A DNA stretch of 62,374 nucleotides. It comes from Terriglobales bacterium. Lineage in GTDB: Bacteria; Acidobacteriota; Terriglobia; Terriglobales; Acidobacteriaceae. Under the pieces are notes generated by a model. That model ran no database searches, was not told where the DNA came from, and saw nothing but the letters and a program-made list of their open reading frames with translations. Within the stretch, counting starts at the first letter, position 1. Each line of letters begins with the position of its first letter. Positions 34,632 to 43,532 of this stretch are shown here, one piece after another. The stretch spans positions 1 through 62,374 of the forward strand of contig DATMPC010000111.1 in assembly GCA_035567895.1 (NCBI GenBank). The letters run 5' to 3'. The translations under genes and the position numbers were made by a program.

Positions 34632-37600
34632 CTACGCGACTCTGACTGGTTCGCCTGCAAGCTCCTGCAGCAGGGAGGTGATCTGGAAGAGTGCGAGTTC
34701 GGCGTCGGTCGACTTCAGCGTGAATTGCAAGAGCCCTCCAGGCGAAAACTTCGCTCCCTTGGTCGAAGCCACGAACTGCGCGAGTCGGGCCGGATCGACG
34801 TTGGCTTGCTCGGAGAACCGAACTTGCACTGCGTCACGCTTGCGGTCGATCCCGATCACCCCAATGCGCTCGCTCAGTAGCTTCAACGCAGCAGCATCGA
34901 GCAAATTGCTGACCGGCCCTGGCAGCGGCCCATAACGATCCTCGAGTTCAGCGCGAACGTCGGCGAGCTGATCTTCGTTCTCGACCCCTGCAATCCGCTT
35001 GTACATGCGTAGCCGCTGATTCTCTTCCTGAATGTATTCGTTCGGAAGCCGCAGGTTGAGAGCAAGGTTCAGTTGCGTGCTGACACGCTCGGGTAAGTCC
35101 TCGCCCTTGAGCTCACGAACGGTGCGCTCCAGAAGAGTGGTGTACATTTCGAAGCCTACGGCTTCGATTTGACCACTCTGCTCCCCGCCCAGCAGATTGC
35201 CGGCACCGCGCAGTTCAAGATCGAGCGCGGCGATCTTGAATCCTGCGCCCAGATCGGAGAATTCCTTCAAGGCCGCGAGACGACGGCGTGCAATCGGCGT
35301 AAGCTCCTGCTCCGCTGGAATCAAGAGATAGGCATAAGCGCGGCGATTCGAGCGTCCCACGCGACCACGCAACTGATAAAGCTCCGACAGCCCGTGACGA
35401 TCGGCTCGATTGATGAGAATCGTGTTGCAGAGTGGGATATCAAGGCCGTTTTCGATAATCGTCGTGGCCACAAGCACGTCAGCTCCGTGCCGCATGAAGC
35501 TGAGCATTACCTTCTCCAGCTCGCCCTCAGACATCTGTCCATGTCCAACAATCACACGGGCGCGCGGTACGAGCTCCTGAATCTTCGAGGCGATCTCATA
35601 AATACTCTCCACGCGATTGTGAACGAAGTACACCTGACCTCCACGCTCGAGTTCGTGCTCGATCGCCGACCGGATCAGCTTTTCGTCGAACTGCGCGACC
35701 ACGGTTTGGATCGCCATGCGATCCTTCGGCGGAGTTTCGATCACGCTCATATCGCGCAGCCCCACCAGCGACATATGCAGCGTGCGCGGAATCGGTGTAG
35801 CCGACATGGTCAGGACATCCACTTCTTTCTTGAGCTGTTTGAGCCTTTCTTTATGACGGACCCCAAAGCGCTGCTCTTCGTCCACAACGAGAAGGCCTAA
35901 ATCAGGAAACTTGATGTCCTGCGAGAGAATGCGATGCGTGCCGATAAGGATGTCGATCTTTCCTTGCTCGACTTTCTCGACGATTTCCTTCTGCTGCTTC
36001 GCCGTGCGGAAGCGGCTAAGCATCTCGATGGTGATGGGAAAAGCCCCGAAGCGACTTTTGAAGGTTTCGAAATGCTGGAAGGCAAGGACAGTCGTTGGCG
36101 CAAGGACCGCGACTTGCCGGTTATCCTGAACAGCCTTGAAGGCTGCACGCATAGCAACTTCCGTCTTGCCGTAGCCAACGTCTCCGCAGAGTAGGCGGTC
36201 CATCGGCATGGTGGACTCCATATCCTGCTTGATGTCGGCGATCGCGGAAACTTGATCGTCAGTCTCGTTGTAATCGAAGGTATCCTCGAACTCGCGCTGC
36301 CATTGAGTATCCACAGGGTAGCTGTGGCCCTGTGCCATCTTGCGCTGCGCGTACAGTTTGAGCAGTTCGTCGGCCATGTCGCGCATGGCCTTTTTTACCC
36401 GGGCCTTTGTCTTTGCCCACTGTGTGCCGCCCAGTCGGCTAAGTGGAGGGCGTGCGCCCTCAGTCGAACGGTACTTTTGAATGAGGTCGAGTCGCGTGAG
36501 AGGCACATACAACTTGGCTGCTTCAGCGAACTCCAGCAGCATGAACTCACCCGTGGTATCGCCCTGGGCGAGTTCTTTTAATCCCTGATACTGCGCGATG
36601 CCGTGTTCGACGTGCACGACGTAATCGCCGACGACGAGGTCGCGAAAGTCCGAGAGGAAGGCTGAAACCTTCGACTTCTGGCGCAGCGGCTGCGAGACGA
36701 CTAAGTCAGAATCGTCAAAAAGATCACGTGACCCGAAAAGCACCAGATTGGCATCCGTAATCTCCACACCTTCCGGCAATGCTGCCTTCACAATCGTGGT
36801 CGTGCTCATCTCTCCGGCGAAGAACGATGTCTCATCGAGATAGCTTTCGCTCCCTGGCGAAGGTGCGCGACTGCCCATGCGGAATGGCAGAGAATATTCC
36901 GTGAAAACGTCCGCAAGCCGTTCAACTTCTCCCATATTGGGAGCGGCAAAGATCACGCGTCGTCCTTCTCCTGTAAGTCTCTTGGCTTCCTCCACCATGG
37001 CCGGGATTGAACCGTGAAAGCGCGTGGTTGGACGCGAGTGGAAGGTGAACTCTTCATTCGCGATGTTCTCCCCGGCCGCAGTATCGGCAATGCCGAGCCG
37101 CTCCATGTCGATGCCAGGTGTACTCAGCAGCCTTTCGCGCCATTGGTCAGGAGGAAAATAGATCTCTTCGGGTCGCACCAGTGATCCCACGCCGCTGCGA
37201 TCGTGGCGGTCGTTAACTCTGTTCCACCACTCCTCTTGCTTGGCCCACACTGCCGAGGGTTCATCGACGATCACCAGAGCGTTGGGCAGCAAATCGAAGA
37301 GGTGTTGCCCTGAACCGGCGACGGGAGCATAGAACTCCCAGCCGGGAAACACGGTCACTCCAGTTGCGGCGATCGCCTGTTCGACCTCAAACTCGCTTCC
37401 GCTCAGGCGCCTGCCGGAAAGCCGAGAGTGAATGACTCCGAGAACGCGCTCGTTGACAGGAGTTTCCGTGAGAGGCAGCAAGATCACTTCATCCACTGGC
37501 GCCGCAGATCGTTGTGTGCCCGGGTCAAACTTGCGGATAGTCTCAACTTCGTCGCCAAAGAACTCAATCCGCAACGGACGATCCGCTTCCGGTGGATACA

Positions 37601-38195
37601 CATCGAGGATGCCGCCACGCAGGGCGAACTCTCCAGGCATGTCGACTGCATCGGCAGAGTTATAGCCAATTGTGCGGAGGTGCTCGAGCAGCGGATCGAT
37701 GTCGATGGTCTCAGCGCGCCGCACAATCCGCGCTAAATCCGCGTAATACTCGGCCGTATTCAGACGCATCGACGCCGCCTCGAGCGGCACTAGCACGATC
37801 GACGCCGCCCCGGTTGCAATTTTCCAGAGCACTGAGGCGCGTTCTTCCTGGATCTCCGGATGAGGAGAAAGCTTCTCAAATGGGAGAACGTCGTGTGCCG
37901 GCAGCTTGAGAATTGCCTTAGGACTTACAGAGCCCGTGAGCTCCGCCATCGATTGCAGAGCCGGCAACATCTCCTCGGCTGCTCGATTGTTTTCAACGAT
38001 GACGACCAGCGGAGCACCAGCAGCTGCGGAGAGCAAAGGAAGGTGCAGAGCTTTGGCAGAATTGGTGAGTCCGGAGACACCTCGCCGCCCCGCACGGCTC
38101 TTGAGATGGGAGACCGTACGCCGAAGGGCTTGAGACTTCTCGACGTCCGCAAGCAACTCGCGGACAAAAGGCAAGACCATGGGGGCAGAGTCCAT
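34632..38195 (-). CDS. mfd: Transcription-repair coupling factor
   Basis: The protein has 1187 residues, the full family length. N-terminal UvrB-homology modules are followed by the RNA-polymerase-interacting domain (DYVVHVEHGIAQYQGL). RecG-like translocase motifs come next: DRLLCGDVGYGKTEVAMRA, VVDEEQRFGV, TMSATPIPRTLHMSLVG and the TRG region. A C-terminal TRCF domain has LNLALNLRLPNEYI. It removes stalled RNA polymerase and recruits UvrA. It is divergent from nadD with a 71-bp gap. Confidence 0.97.
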   Translation of the reverse strand: MDSAPMVLPFVRELLADVEKSQALRRTVSHLKSRAGRRGVSGLTNSAKALHLPLLSAAAGAPLVVIVENNRAAEEMLPALQSMAELTGSVSPKAILKLPAHDVLPFEKLSPHPEIQEERASVLWKIATGAASIVLVPLEAASMRLNTAEYYADLARIVRRAETIDIDPLLEHLRTIGYNSADAVDMPGEFALRGGILDVYPPEADRPLRIEFFGDEVETIRKFDPGTQRSAAPVDEVILLPLTETPVNERVLGVIHSRLSGRRLSGSEFEVEQAIAATGVTVFPGWEFYAPVAGSGQHLFDLLPNALVIVDEPSAVWAKQEEWWNRVNDRHDRSGVGSLVRPEEIYFPPDQWRERLLSTPGIDMERLGIADTAAGENIANEEFTFHSRPTTRFHGSIPAMVEEAKRLTGEGRRVIFAAPNMGEVERLADVFTEYSLPFRMGSRAPSPGSESYLDETSFFAGEMSTTTIVKAALPEGVEITDANLVLFGSRDLFDDSDLVVSQPLRQKSKVSAFLSDFRDLVVGDYVVHVEHGIAQYQGLKELAQGDTTGEFMLLEFAEAAKLYVPLTRLDLIQKYRSTEGARPPLSRLGGTQWAKTKARVKKAMRDMADELLKLYAQRKMAQGHSYPVDTQWQREFEDTFDYNETDDQVSAIADIKQDMESTMPMDRLLCGDVGYGKTEVAMRAAFKAVQDNRQVAVLAPTTVLAFQHFETFKSRFGAFPITIEMLSRFRTAKQQKEIVEKVEQGKIDILIGTHRILSQDIKFPDLGLLVVDEEQRFGVRHKERLKQLKKEVDVLTMSATPIPRTLHMSLVGLRDMSVIETPPKDRMAIQTVVAQFDEKLIRSAIEHELERGGQVYFVHNRVESIYEIASKIQELVPRARVIVGHGQMSEGELEKVMLSFMRHGADVLVATTIIENGLDIPLCNTILINRADRHGLSELYQLRGRVGRSNRRAYAYLLIPAEQELTPIARRRLAALKEFSDLGAGFKIAALDLELRGAGNLLGGEQSGQIEAVGFEMYTTLLERTVRELKGEDLPERVSTQLNLALNLRLPNEYIQEENQRLRMYKRIAGVENEDQLADVRAELEDRYGPLPGPVSNLLDAAALKLLSERIGVIGIDRKRDAVQVRFSEQANVDPARLAQFVASTKGAKFSPGGLLQFTLKSTDAELALFQITSLLQELAGEPVRVA

Positions 38196-38266
38196 TTTAA
38201 CAGTCAGCGGCCCCGATTCCTCTGGCCCGATTAGCCAAGCGGCAGGGGACGTATAAACTGTCTCCC

Positions 38267-39028
38267 GTGAACCTCGCCTTTTTCGGCGGTACCTTCGATC
38301 CAGTTCATCGCGGACACATCGCCGTCGCCGAGAGCGCGACGAAGCACTTTGAGCTTGGCAAAGTGTTGTTCGTCCCGGCGGAGTTGCCGCCGCACAAACA
38401 AGATCATGCGCTTACTCCCTTTGCGCATCGCTTCGCAATGGTCGCGCTGGCAACGCAAGGTCATCCGACATTCATTCCCTCCGACTTTGAGGCCCGGCTC
38501 TACGCAGAAACTGGCAAACCTAACTTTTCGCTGGAGACGATCCGCCGGCTCAAGAGCACGCTGAAGAAAGCAGACAAGCTCTACTTTCTCGTCGGCATTG
38601 ACGCGTTTCTCGACATAGCGAATTGGCATCGGGCAGTGGAGCTGCTCAAGGAATGCGAGTTCATCGTCGCGAGTCGTCCTGGATACTCTTTAGGAGACAT
38701 CGCAGGTGCTCTTCCGGAGCGGCTCCGACCCAAAGCCGAGGTGCTGAAGGCAGCGAGCAAAGCAGGCGGTGGGCTGGCGCCTTCAGGTTCGGTGATGGCG
38801 TTTTCCGGCGTCACTCTTCACCTGCTGGAAGATGTCTCTGAGCGCGTCTCCTCCACACAATTGCGCGCTGCTGCTGCTTCCTCCGGCAGGCGACTCGAGG
38901 GATATGTTGGAGACCCCGTTGCCGAGTACATCCGCAAGACTCGGCTCTATCGTTCAGCTGCCAGTTCTGACAGTCCGACCACAGCGCCGCCCGTCGCCCC
39001 CAGTGTCAAAAAGAAATCACGGCGCTGA
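38267..39028 (+). CDS. nadD: Nicotinate-nucleotide adenylyltransferase
   Basis: The protein has 253 residues from a GTG. The HxGH nucleotidyltransferase motif is FDPVHRGHIAVAE (His14, His17), and later SSTQLRAAAASSGR matches the family's SST-R-R motif. It forms deamido-NAD. About 30 residues of Ser/Pro-rich, basic tail extend past the usual C-terminus. It is followed after 66 bp by rsfS, a conserved pairing. Confidence 0.94.
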   Translation: MNLAFFGGTFDPVHRGHIAVAESATKHFELGKVLFVPAELPPHKQDHALTPFAHRFAMVALATQGHPTFIPSDFEARLYAETGKPNFSLETIRRLKSTLKKADKLYFLVGIDAFLDIANWHRAVELLKECEFIVASRPGYSLGDIAGALPERLRPKAEVLKAASKAGGGLAPSGSVMAFSGVTLHLLEDVSERVSSTQLRAAAASSGRRLEGYVGDPVAEYIRKTRLYRSAASSDSPTTAPPVAPSVKKKSRR

Positions 39029-39094
39029 AATCTTCCACAGACTAGAATCAAATACAAGAAAACCTCGACAACGGAGAAGAATCCAACCACAAGA

Positions 39095-39583
39095 ATGAAT
39101 GCCCAGATCCGAAGCCAGGTAGTCTCTGCCGTTCAGGCTTGCGAAGAAAAAAAAGGCGAGGACATCAGCATCCTCGAATTGGATAAGAACTCATCGGCAT
39201 TCACCGACTACTTCCTCATCTGTACCGGAAAGAATCCCCGTCAGATTCAGGCCATTGCCGACGAAGTAGAGCTGCGCCTCAAGAAGGCCGGTTCTCCTGC
39301 CAACCAGATGGAGGGTTACAACCAGGCCGACTGGATCCTGATCGACTATGTGGACTTTGTCGTCCACGTGTTTTCGGAAGCTTCGCGCAAGTTCTACGAC
39401 CTGGAACGGCTCTGGAAGTCGGCACGCAAGGTAACCGTCGGCGATCTGAAAAAGCCTGCGGTTAGCCCGCGTGCTCTTAAATCTGCACGCACGAAAGCTC
39501 CAGCCAAGGTAGCATCGCGGACACGCAACTCAGTCGCTCGAAAGCCTGCCCGAGTCACTGCACACCGCCGCAAGTCTTCTTGA
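39095..39583 (+). CDS. rsfS: Ribosomal silencing factor RsfS
   Basis: The protein has 162 residues. The first ~115 are the RsfS fold (SILELDKNSSAFTDYFLICT, QAIADEVELRLKKAG, DWILIDYVDFVVHVF), which binds L14 and blocks 70S assembly in starvation. The last ~45 are an unusual tail of Lys, Arg, Ala and Ser (RTKAPAKVASRTRNSVARKP) that resembles histone-H1-like repeats and could bind rRNA. The stop overlaps the next start (TGATG). Confidence 0.95.
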   Translation: MNAQIRSQVVSAVQACEEKKGEDISILELDKNSSAFTDYFLICTGKNPRQIQAIADEVELRLKKAGSPANQMEGYNQADWILIDYVDFVVHVFSEASRKFYDLERLWKSARKVTVGDLKKPAVSPRALKSARTKAPAKVASRTRNSVARKPARVTAHRRKSS

Positions 39584-40350
39584 TGAAACCAGCGAACGTA
39601 CTCACGCGCTTCTCCGATCGCGTGGATGACTACATAAAGTATCGCCCGGGATACCCGCCTGGAGTAGTTCAGCTCCTCAAGGATCGTTGTGGGCTGAGTC
39701 CCAATTCGGTAATCGCCGACATCGGCTCAGGACCAGGGAACCTCGCGCGCCTGTTCCTCGACAACGGCAATGAAGTGTTTGCCGTGGAACCAAACGCCGA
39801 AATGCGCAATGCCGGCCAACAGCTCCTTGGACATTACCGCCAATATCACAGTATCGAGGGCTCGGCAGAAGATACGCATCTCGCTGGCAGTTCGGTCGAC
39901 TTCATTACTGCAGCGCAGTCATTTCACTGGTTCGATTGGCCACGAGCTAATGCCGAGTTTAAGAGAATTCTGCGGCCTCACGGGTGGGTTGTGCTGCTGT
40001 GGAATGACCGGCGGCTAGAGTCGAGTCCTTTTCAGCGAGAGTATGAGCAGCTGCTTCTTCAATATGGAACTGATTACGCTGAAGTAAAAACTCAGGGACG
40101 AGCTGCCGTTGACGGGATTGCCGAATTCTTCTCAGGCCGCTTCGTGAAAGTCTCTCTGGACAATTCGCAATTTTTCGACTTCGCGGGTCTTAAGGGCCGC
40201 GTACTCTCCGCCTCGTACGCTCCGAAACCGGATCATCCGAATCATGCTCTTATGCTGGCCGAGCTGGAAAGACTCTTCCGCAAGTGCGCAAATGGCGACG
40301 AGGTAGCGTTCGAGTACGACACGAACATGTACTTCGGACAGCTCAAATGA
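39583..40350 (+). CDS. Class I SAM-dependent methyltransferase
   Basis: The protein has 255 residues from ATG 39583. The SAM-binding glycine motif is ADIGSGPGNLARLFL, with the acidic residue in FAVEPN. SVDFITAAQSFHWFDWPRAN resembles the motif II region of UbiE/methyltransferase-11 proteins. The substrate is unknown; context between rsfS and rlmH suggests a small molecule or a ribosome-associated target, but this is weak. Its end overlaps rlmH by ATGA. Confidence 0.88.
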   Translation: MKPANVLTRFSDRVDDYIKYRPGYPPGVVQLLKDRCGLSPNSVIADIGSGPGNLARLFLDNGNEVFAVEPNAEMRNAGQQLLGHYRQYHSIEGSAEDTHLAGSSVDFITAAQSFHWFDWPRANAEFKRILRPHGWVVLLWNDRRLESSPFQREYEQLLLQYGTDYAEVKTQGRAAVDGIAEFFSGRFVKVSLDNSQFFDFAGLKGRVLSASYAPKPDHPNHALMLAELERLFRKCANGDEVAFEYDTNMYFGQLK

Positions 40351-40799
40351 AGCTGCGCGTCGTCTGGATCGCGCCGAAATCACGCAGCAGAGAGCCAGCT
40401 TACGATGCGCTCACTCGGGAATACATAAGTCGCATATCCAGGTATCAATCCATTGAAGCGTCCGACTTGCCCCATGAAAGCGCTCTACTCAAACTGCTCG
40501 AACAATCCGCCGGCCGCACCAAGCCATTGCTTGTGCTGCTCGATAGTCGCGGTAAGGACATGACTTCAGAGCAGTTTGCGGAGTTCATCGAAGCTCAGCA
40601 TTCAGCAGATGTGCAGCAATTGATGTTCGCCGTCGGTCCAGCAGACGGATTCAGCGACGCAGCCCACAAGGTAGCAAACAAGATCGTCTCACTCGGCAAG
40701 ATGACACTTCCTCACGAACTTGCGCGGGTCGTTCTCCTCGAGCAAATCTACCGGGCATTTACAATAATCAGGAAACATCCGTACCACTGCGGGCATTAA
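40347..40799 (+). CDS. rlmH: 23S rRNA pseudouridine1915 N3-methyltransferase
   Basis: The protein has 150 residues from ATG 40347. This SPOUT-family enzyme modifies helix 69 of 23S rRNA. It has KPLLVLLDSRGKDMTSEQFA, MFAVGPADGF (family usually GGADG/GPxG), SLGKMTLPHELARVVLLEQI and the C-terminal RAFTIIRKHPYHCGH. The start is set by the ATGA overlap with the methyltransferase. The next gene begins within its stop codon (TAATG). Confidence 0.95.
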   Translation: MKLRVVWIAPKSRSREPAYDALTREYISRISRYQSIEASDLPHESALLKLLEQSAGRTKPLLVLLDSRGKDMTSEQFAEFIEAQHSADVQQLMFAVGPADGFSDAAHKVANKIVSLGKMTLPHELARVVLLEQIYRAFTIIRKHPYHCGH

Positions 40800-41131
40800 T
40801 GTTCACTCAGGAACCTATTACCGAAGAGCTGGTGCAAGAGGTTGCTCGAAGGATCGTCAAAGAGGTTCATCCTCGGCGAATTATCGCCTTTGGGAGCTAC
40901 GCCCGGGGAGAGCAAAAACCCGACAGCGACCTTGATCTCATTGTGGAGATGGAAACCGATAAGCCGTTCTATGAGCGCGGTATGGCCATAGCCGCCCTCT
41001 TTCGTAATCGACGGTGGGCAATGGATCTCCTGGTTTACACGCCTGAGGAATTCGCCGAGCAGAGGGGCGTATTAGGCTCACTACTTTCTATGGTGGAGCG
41101 AGAGGGAAAAGTCATCTATGAGCGCTCCTGA
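40799..41131 (+). CDS. MNT-type minimal nucleotidyltransferase
   Basis: The protein has 110 residues. The active-site motif GSYARGEQKPDSDLDLIVEM fits GSx10DxD exactly, so the enzyme should be catalytic. MNT proteins pair with HEPN proteins; in MntA/HepT systems MNT is an antitoxin that AMPylates the HEPN toxin. Here the gene starts in the rlmH stop (1-bp overlap) and overlaps the HEPN gene by 14 bp, so all are translated together. Confidence 0.9.
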   Translation: MFTQEPITEELVQEVARRIVKEVHPRRIIAFGSYARGEQKPDSDLDLIVEMETDKPFYERGMAIAALFRNRRWAMDLLVYTPEEFAEQRGVLGSLLSMVEREGKVIYERS

Positions 41132-41510
41132 GCGCGATCCACTTCAGTGGTTGCTGAGGGCTCAAAGCGATCTGTTAAACATCGATAACAATCTCACTTC
41201 GCTCACAATTCCCTGGGACACAATGGTCTTTCATGCGCAGCAGGTCTGCGAGAAGCTGCTGAAAGCGGTTGTCGTTCAGAAGGGCAACGTGCCGCCACGT
41301 TCCCATGATCTTGTGCTCCTGTTGAACATGTGCCCTGAGGTTACCGCTCGGGACACTTCTCTGCCGCAAGATATGGACAAACTGATGCTGCTCTTCGGCT
41401 CTCGATATCCAGACACAAAGTGGCCTTCCGAGACAGAGGGAAGAAACTCTGTTGCGATAGCTCGCAGACTCGCAAACATTATTGTCCCGATGATCAAGAC
41501 AAAACCGTGA
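41118..41510 (+). CDS. HEPN-domain protein paired with MNT
   Basis: The protein has 130 residues, all-helical, of the COG2250 type: it has WLLRAQSDLLNIDNN, FHAQQVCEKLLKAVVV and RSHDLVLLLNM. The Rx4-6H ribonuclease motif of toxic HEPN proteins is not seen; only R-S-H is present. It may therefore be non-nucleolytic, perhaps a nucleotide-binding or regulatory partner of the MNT enzyme. The start overlaps the MNT gene by 14 bp and the stop overlaps cobO (GTGA). Confidence 0.85.
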   Translation: MSAPERDPLQWLLRAQSDLLNIDNNLTSLTIPWDTMVFHAQQVCEKLLKAVVVQKGNVPPRSHDLVLLLNMCPEVTARDTSLPQDMDKLMLLFGSRYPDTKWPSETEGRNSVAIARRLANIIVPMIKTKP

Positions 41511-42043
41511 CTGACGTTCGCCGCGGTCTCATTATCGTTAACACCGGTCCCGGAAAGGGAAAGACGACTGCCGCGATGGGGACGGCCCTTCGCGCCGTCG
41601 GCAATGGCATGAAAGTTCTCATGCTGCAGTTCCTGAAAGGATCGTGGCATTACGGTGAACTCGACGCGGTGAAGGCCTTCGGCGAGAATTTCGTAATGAA
41701 GCAACTCGGACGCGGCTTCGTAAAAGTCGGCGGCGCTGAGACCGATCCGGAAGACATCCGAATGGTCGAAGAGGCGTGGCAGGAGAGTCGAGCGGAGATT
41801 CTTTCTGGAAAGTGGGATTTAGTCATTCTCGACGAAATTAATTACGCCATCAGCTACGGCATGTTGGATCCCGAGAAGGTTGTCGAAACGCTGAAGCAAA
41901 AGCCCGAAATGGTGCACGTAATCTTGACCGGACGCAGCGCACATCCGAAAATCGTTGAAGTTGCCGATACAGTCACCGAGATGCGCCAGGTGAAGCATGC
42001 CTACGAAGCCGGTATTCTGGCGCAAAGAGGAATCGAGTACTAA
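41507..42043 (+). CDS. cobO: Cob(I)yrinic acid a,c-diamide adenosyltransferase (CobO/BtuR)
   Basis: The protein has 178 residues from a GTG at 41507 that overlaps the HEPN stop. The ATP site TGPGKGKTTAAMG is at about 13-25, and LVILDEINYAISYG and HVILTGRSAHP are typical. It adenosylates corrinoids for cobamide coenzymes. No other cobalamin gene is nearby, so it may serve salvage. Its stop overlaps accD (TAATG). Confidence 0.93.
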   Translation: MTDVRRGLIIVNTGPGKGKTTAAMGTALRAVGNGMKVLMLQFLKGSWHYGELDAVKAFGENFVMKQLGRGFVKVGGAETDPEDIRMVEEAWQESRAEILSGKWDLVILDEINYAISYGMLDPEKVVETLKQKPEMVHVILTGRSAHPKIVEVADTVTEMRQVKHAYEAGILAQRGIEY

Positions 42044-42885
42044 TGACGTGGTTTAAGCGGGAAAGCTCCGAATTGGACCCTTCGGGCGAGAAGCGCGTTC
42101 GCACTGAAGGTCTTTGGGAAAAATGTGAAGGCTGCCGTCAGATCATCTGGAAGAAGGATCTCGACGCGAATCTCAACGTCTGCCCCAAATGCGACCAGCA
42201 TTTCCGCCTCGACGCACGCGCCCGCCTCGCCATGCTGCTCGACAACAGCGAGTGGGAAGAAACCGAAACCAATCTCAGCTCCACCGATCCACTCAAATTC
42301 GTCGATACCAAAGCTTACAAGGACAGGTTGGCGAAAGCCCAAAAAGAGACCGAGATCTCCGATGCGATCATCAACGCCGAGGGCCTGCTCGACGGCAAGC
42401 AGGTAATCGCCAGCGCCATGGAGTATCGCTTCATCGGCGGAAGCATGGGAGCGGTAGTCGGCGAAGCCATCACGCGGGCCATCGAGCGGGCCATTCAAAA
42501 GCGCAAGCCGCTCATCATCATTTCGGCCTCTGGCGGTGCCCGCATGATGGAAGGCGTCGGCTCCCTTATGCAGATGGCAAAAATTTCGGCCGCACTCGCC
42601 AAGCTGGACGACGCCAGCCTGCCTTTCGTCTCCGTCCTCACCGATCCCACTACGGGAGGCGTAACCGCCTCATACGCAATGCTTGGCGACCTTAACATCG
42701 CCGAGCCAGGCGCGCTGATCGGCTTCGCCGGCCCGCGCGTGATCGAGCAGACCATCAGGCAAAAATTGCCGGAAGGATTTCAACGCAGCGAATTCCTGCT
42801 CGAACACGGAATGCTCGACGCCGTAGTCCACCGCAAAGACCTGAAGCCGTACCTGTCACGCGCCCTGTCCTTCATGGCTGCCTGA
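42043..42885 (+). CDS. accD: Acetyl-CoA carboxylase carboxyltransferase subunit beta
   Basis: The protein has 280 residues. A four-Cys zinc ribbon (Cys28, 31, 47, 50) precedes the crotonase-like carboxyltransferase core with ISASGGARMMEGVGSLMQM, DPTTGGVTASYAMLGD and FAGPRVIEQTI. With AccA it transfers CO2 to acetyl-CoA for fatty acid synthesis. It ends the operon that begins at rsfS. Confidence 0.97.
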   Translation: MTWFKRESSELDPSGEKRVRTEGLWEKCEGCRQIIWKKDLDANLNVCPKCDQHFRLDARARLAMLLDNSEWEETETNLSSTDPLKFVDTKAYKDRLAKAQKETEISDAIINAEGLLDGKQVIASAMEYRFIGGSMGAVVGEAITRAIERAIQKRKPLIIISASGGARMMEGVGSLMQMAKISAALAKLDDASLPFVSVLTDPTTGGVTASYAMLGDLNIAEPGALIGFAGPRVIEQTIRQKLPEGFQRSEFLLEHGMLDAVVHRKDLKPYLSRALSFMAA

Positions 42886-43064
42886 GCTGAGATCAAGCCA
42901 ACCTAACCACAGAGGATACGGAGGAGCGGTCGGAGTCCTGCCGAAATGCAAGTCATTTGTTTGCCCTACATACAACCAAGTGGTCCAGATTCTCTTCCTA
43001 GAGAGCGACGAACCTGCGACGGTCTGGCCGATGGAATTGAGAAGCCTCTCTGGATGGAGGCCCC

Positions 43065-43526
43065 TTGGGCACAGTCCTCACAACTCCTGAAACGCTCTTT
43101 CACGGCGCTTCTCACTCGCCGGAACGAAGGCATCCGCTCAAGCGGGCAGACTCTTCGACCGCAAAGAGCAAGCCTAAAGTGCTGATCGTGGATGACGAGC
43201 ACCTGATTGCGGACACGCTCGCGGAAATCCTCAATGACAAGGGGTTTGAAGTCACTGCCGTGTATGACGGTCGAAGCGCACTTGAACACATTCAGGACTT
43301 CGATCCGGACATCCTCATCACGGATGTCGTGATGCCGGGTATGAGCGGAATAGAACTCGCAACCATTGTTCGGAGCACTTGCCCAACCACGCGAATCGTT
43401 CTTCTCTCGGGCCAGGCGGGAACAGCGGAACTGGTCGATCGGGCCAGACGCCAGGGCCATTCCTTTGAGCTGCTGTCGAAGCCGATTGCTCCGGAGGCTT
43501 TGCTGGAACGATTGCGAGAGAAGTGA
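43065..43526 (+). CDS. Single-domain response regulator (CheY-like)
   Basis: The protein has 153 residues from a TTG preceded by GGAGG. After a ~37-residue leader the receiver domain shows the acidic pair in VLIVDDEHL, the phosphoacceptor Asp in ILITDVVMPGM, Ser in VLLSGQ and Lys in LLSKPI. There is no output domain. It is followed after 6 bp by the histidine kinase gene, so a pair is likely; the partner reading the phosphate is unknown. Confidence 0.9.
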   Translation: MGTVLTTPETLFHGASHSPERRHPLKRADSSTAKSKPKVLIVDDEHLIADTLAEILNDKGFEVTAVYDGRSALEHIQDFDPDILITDVVMPGMSGIELATIVRSTCPTTRIVLLSGQAGTAELVDRARRQGHSFELLSKPIAPEALLERLREK

Positions 43527-43532
43527 CCTTCG

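Noticed and set aside
40799-41510. Calling the MNT/HEPN pair a classical HepT/MntA toxin-antitoxin system
   Set aside because: The HEPN protein lacks a visible Rx4-6H(xY) motif needed for RNase activity and for AMPylation as in HepT; toxicity is not supported from the sequence.
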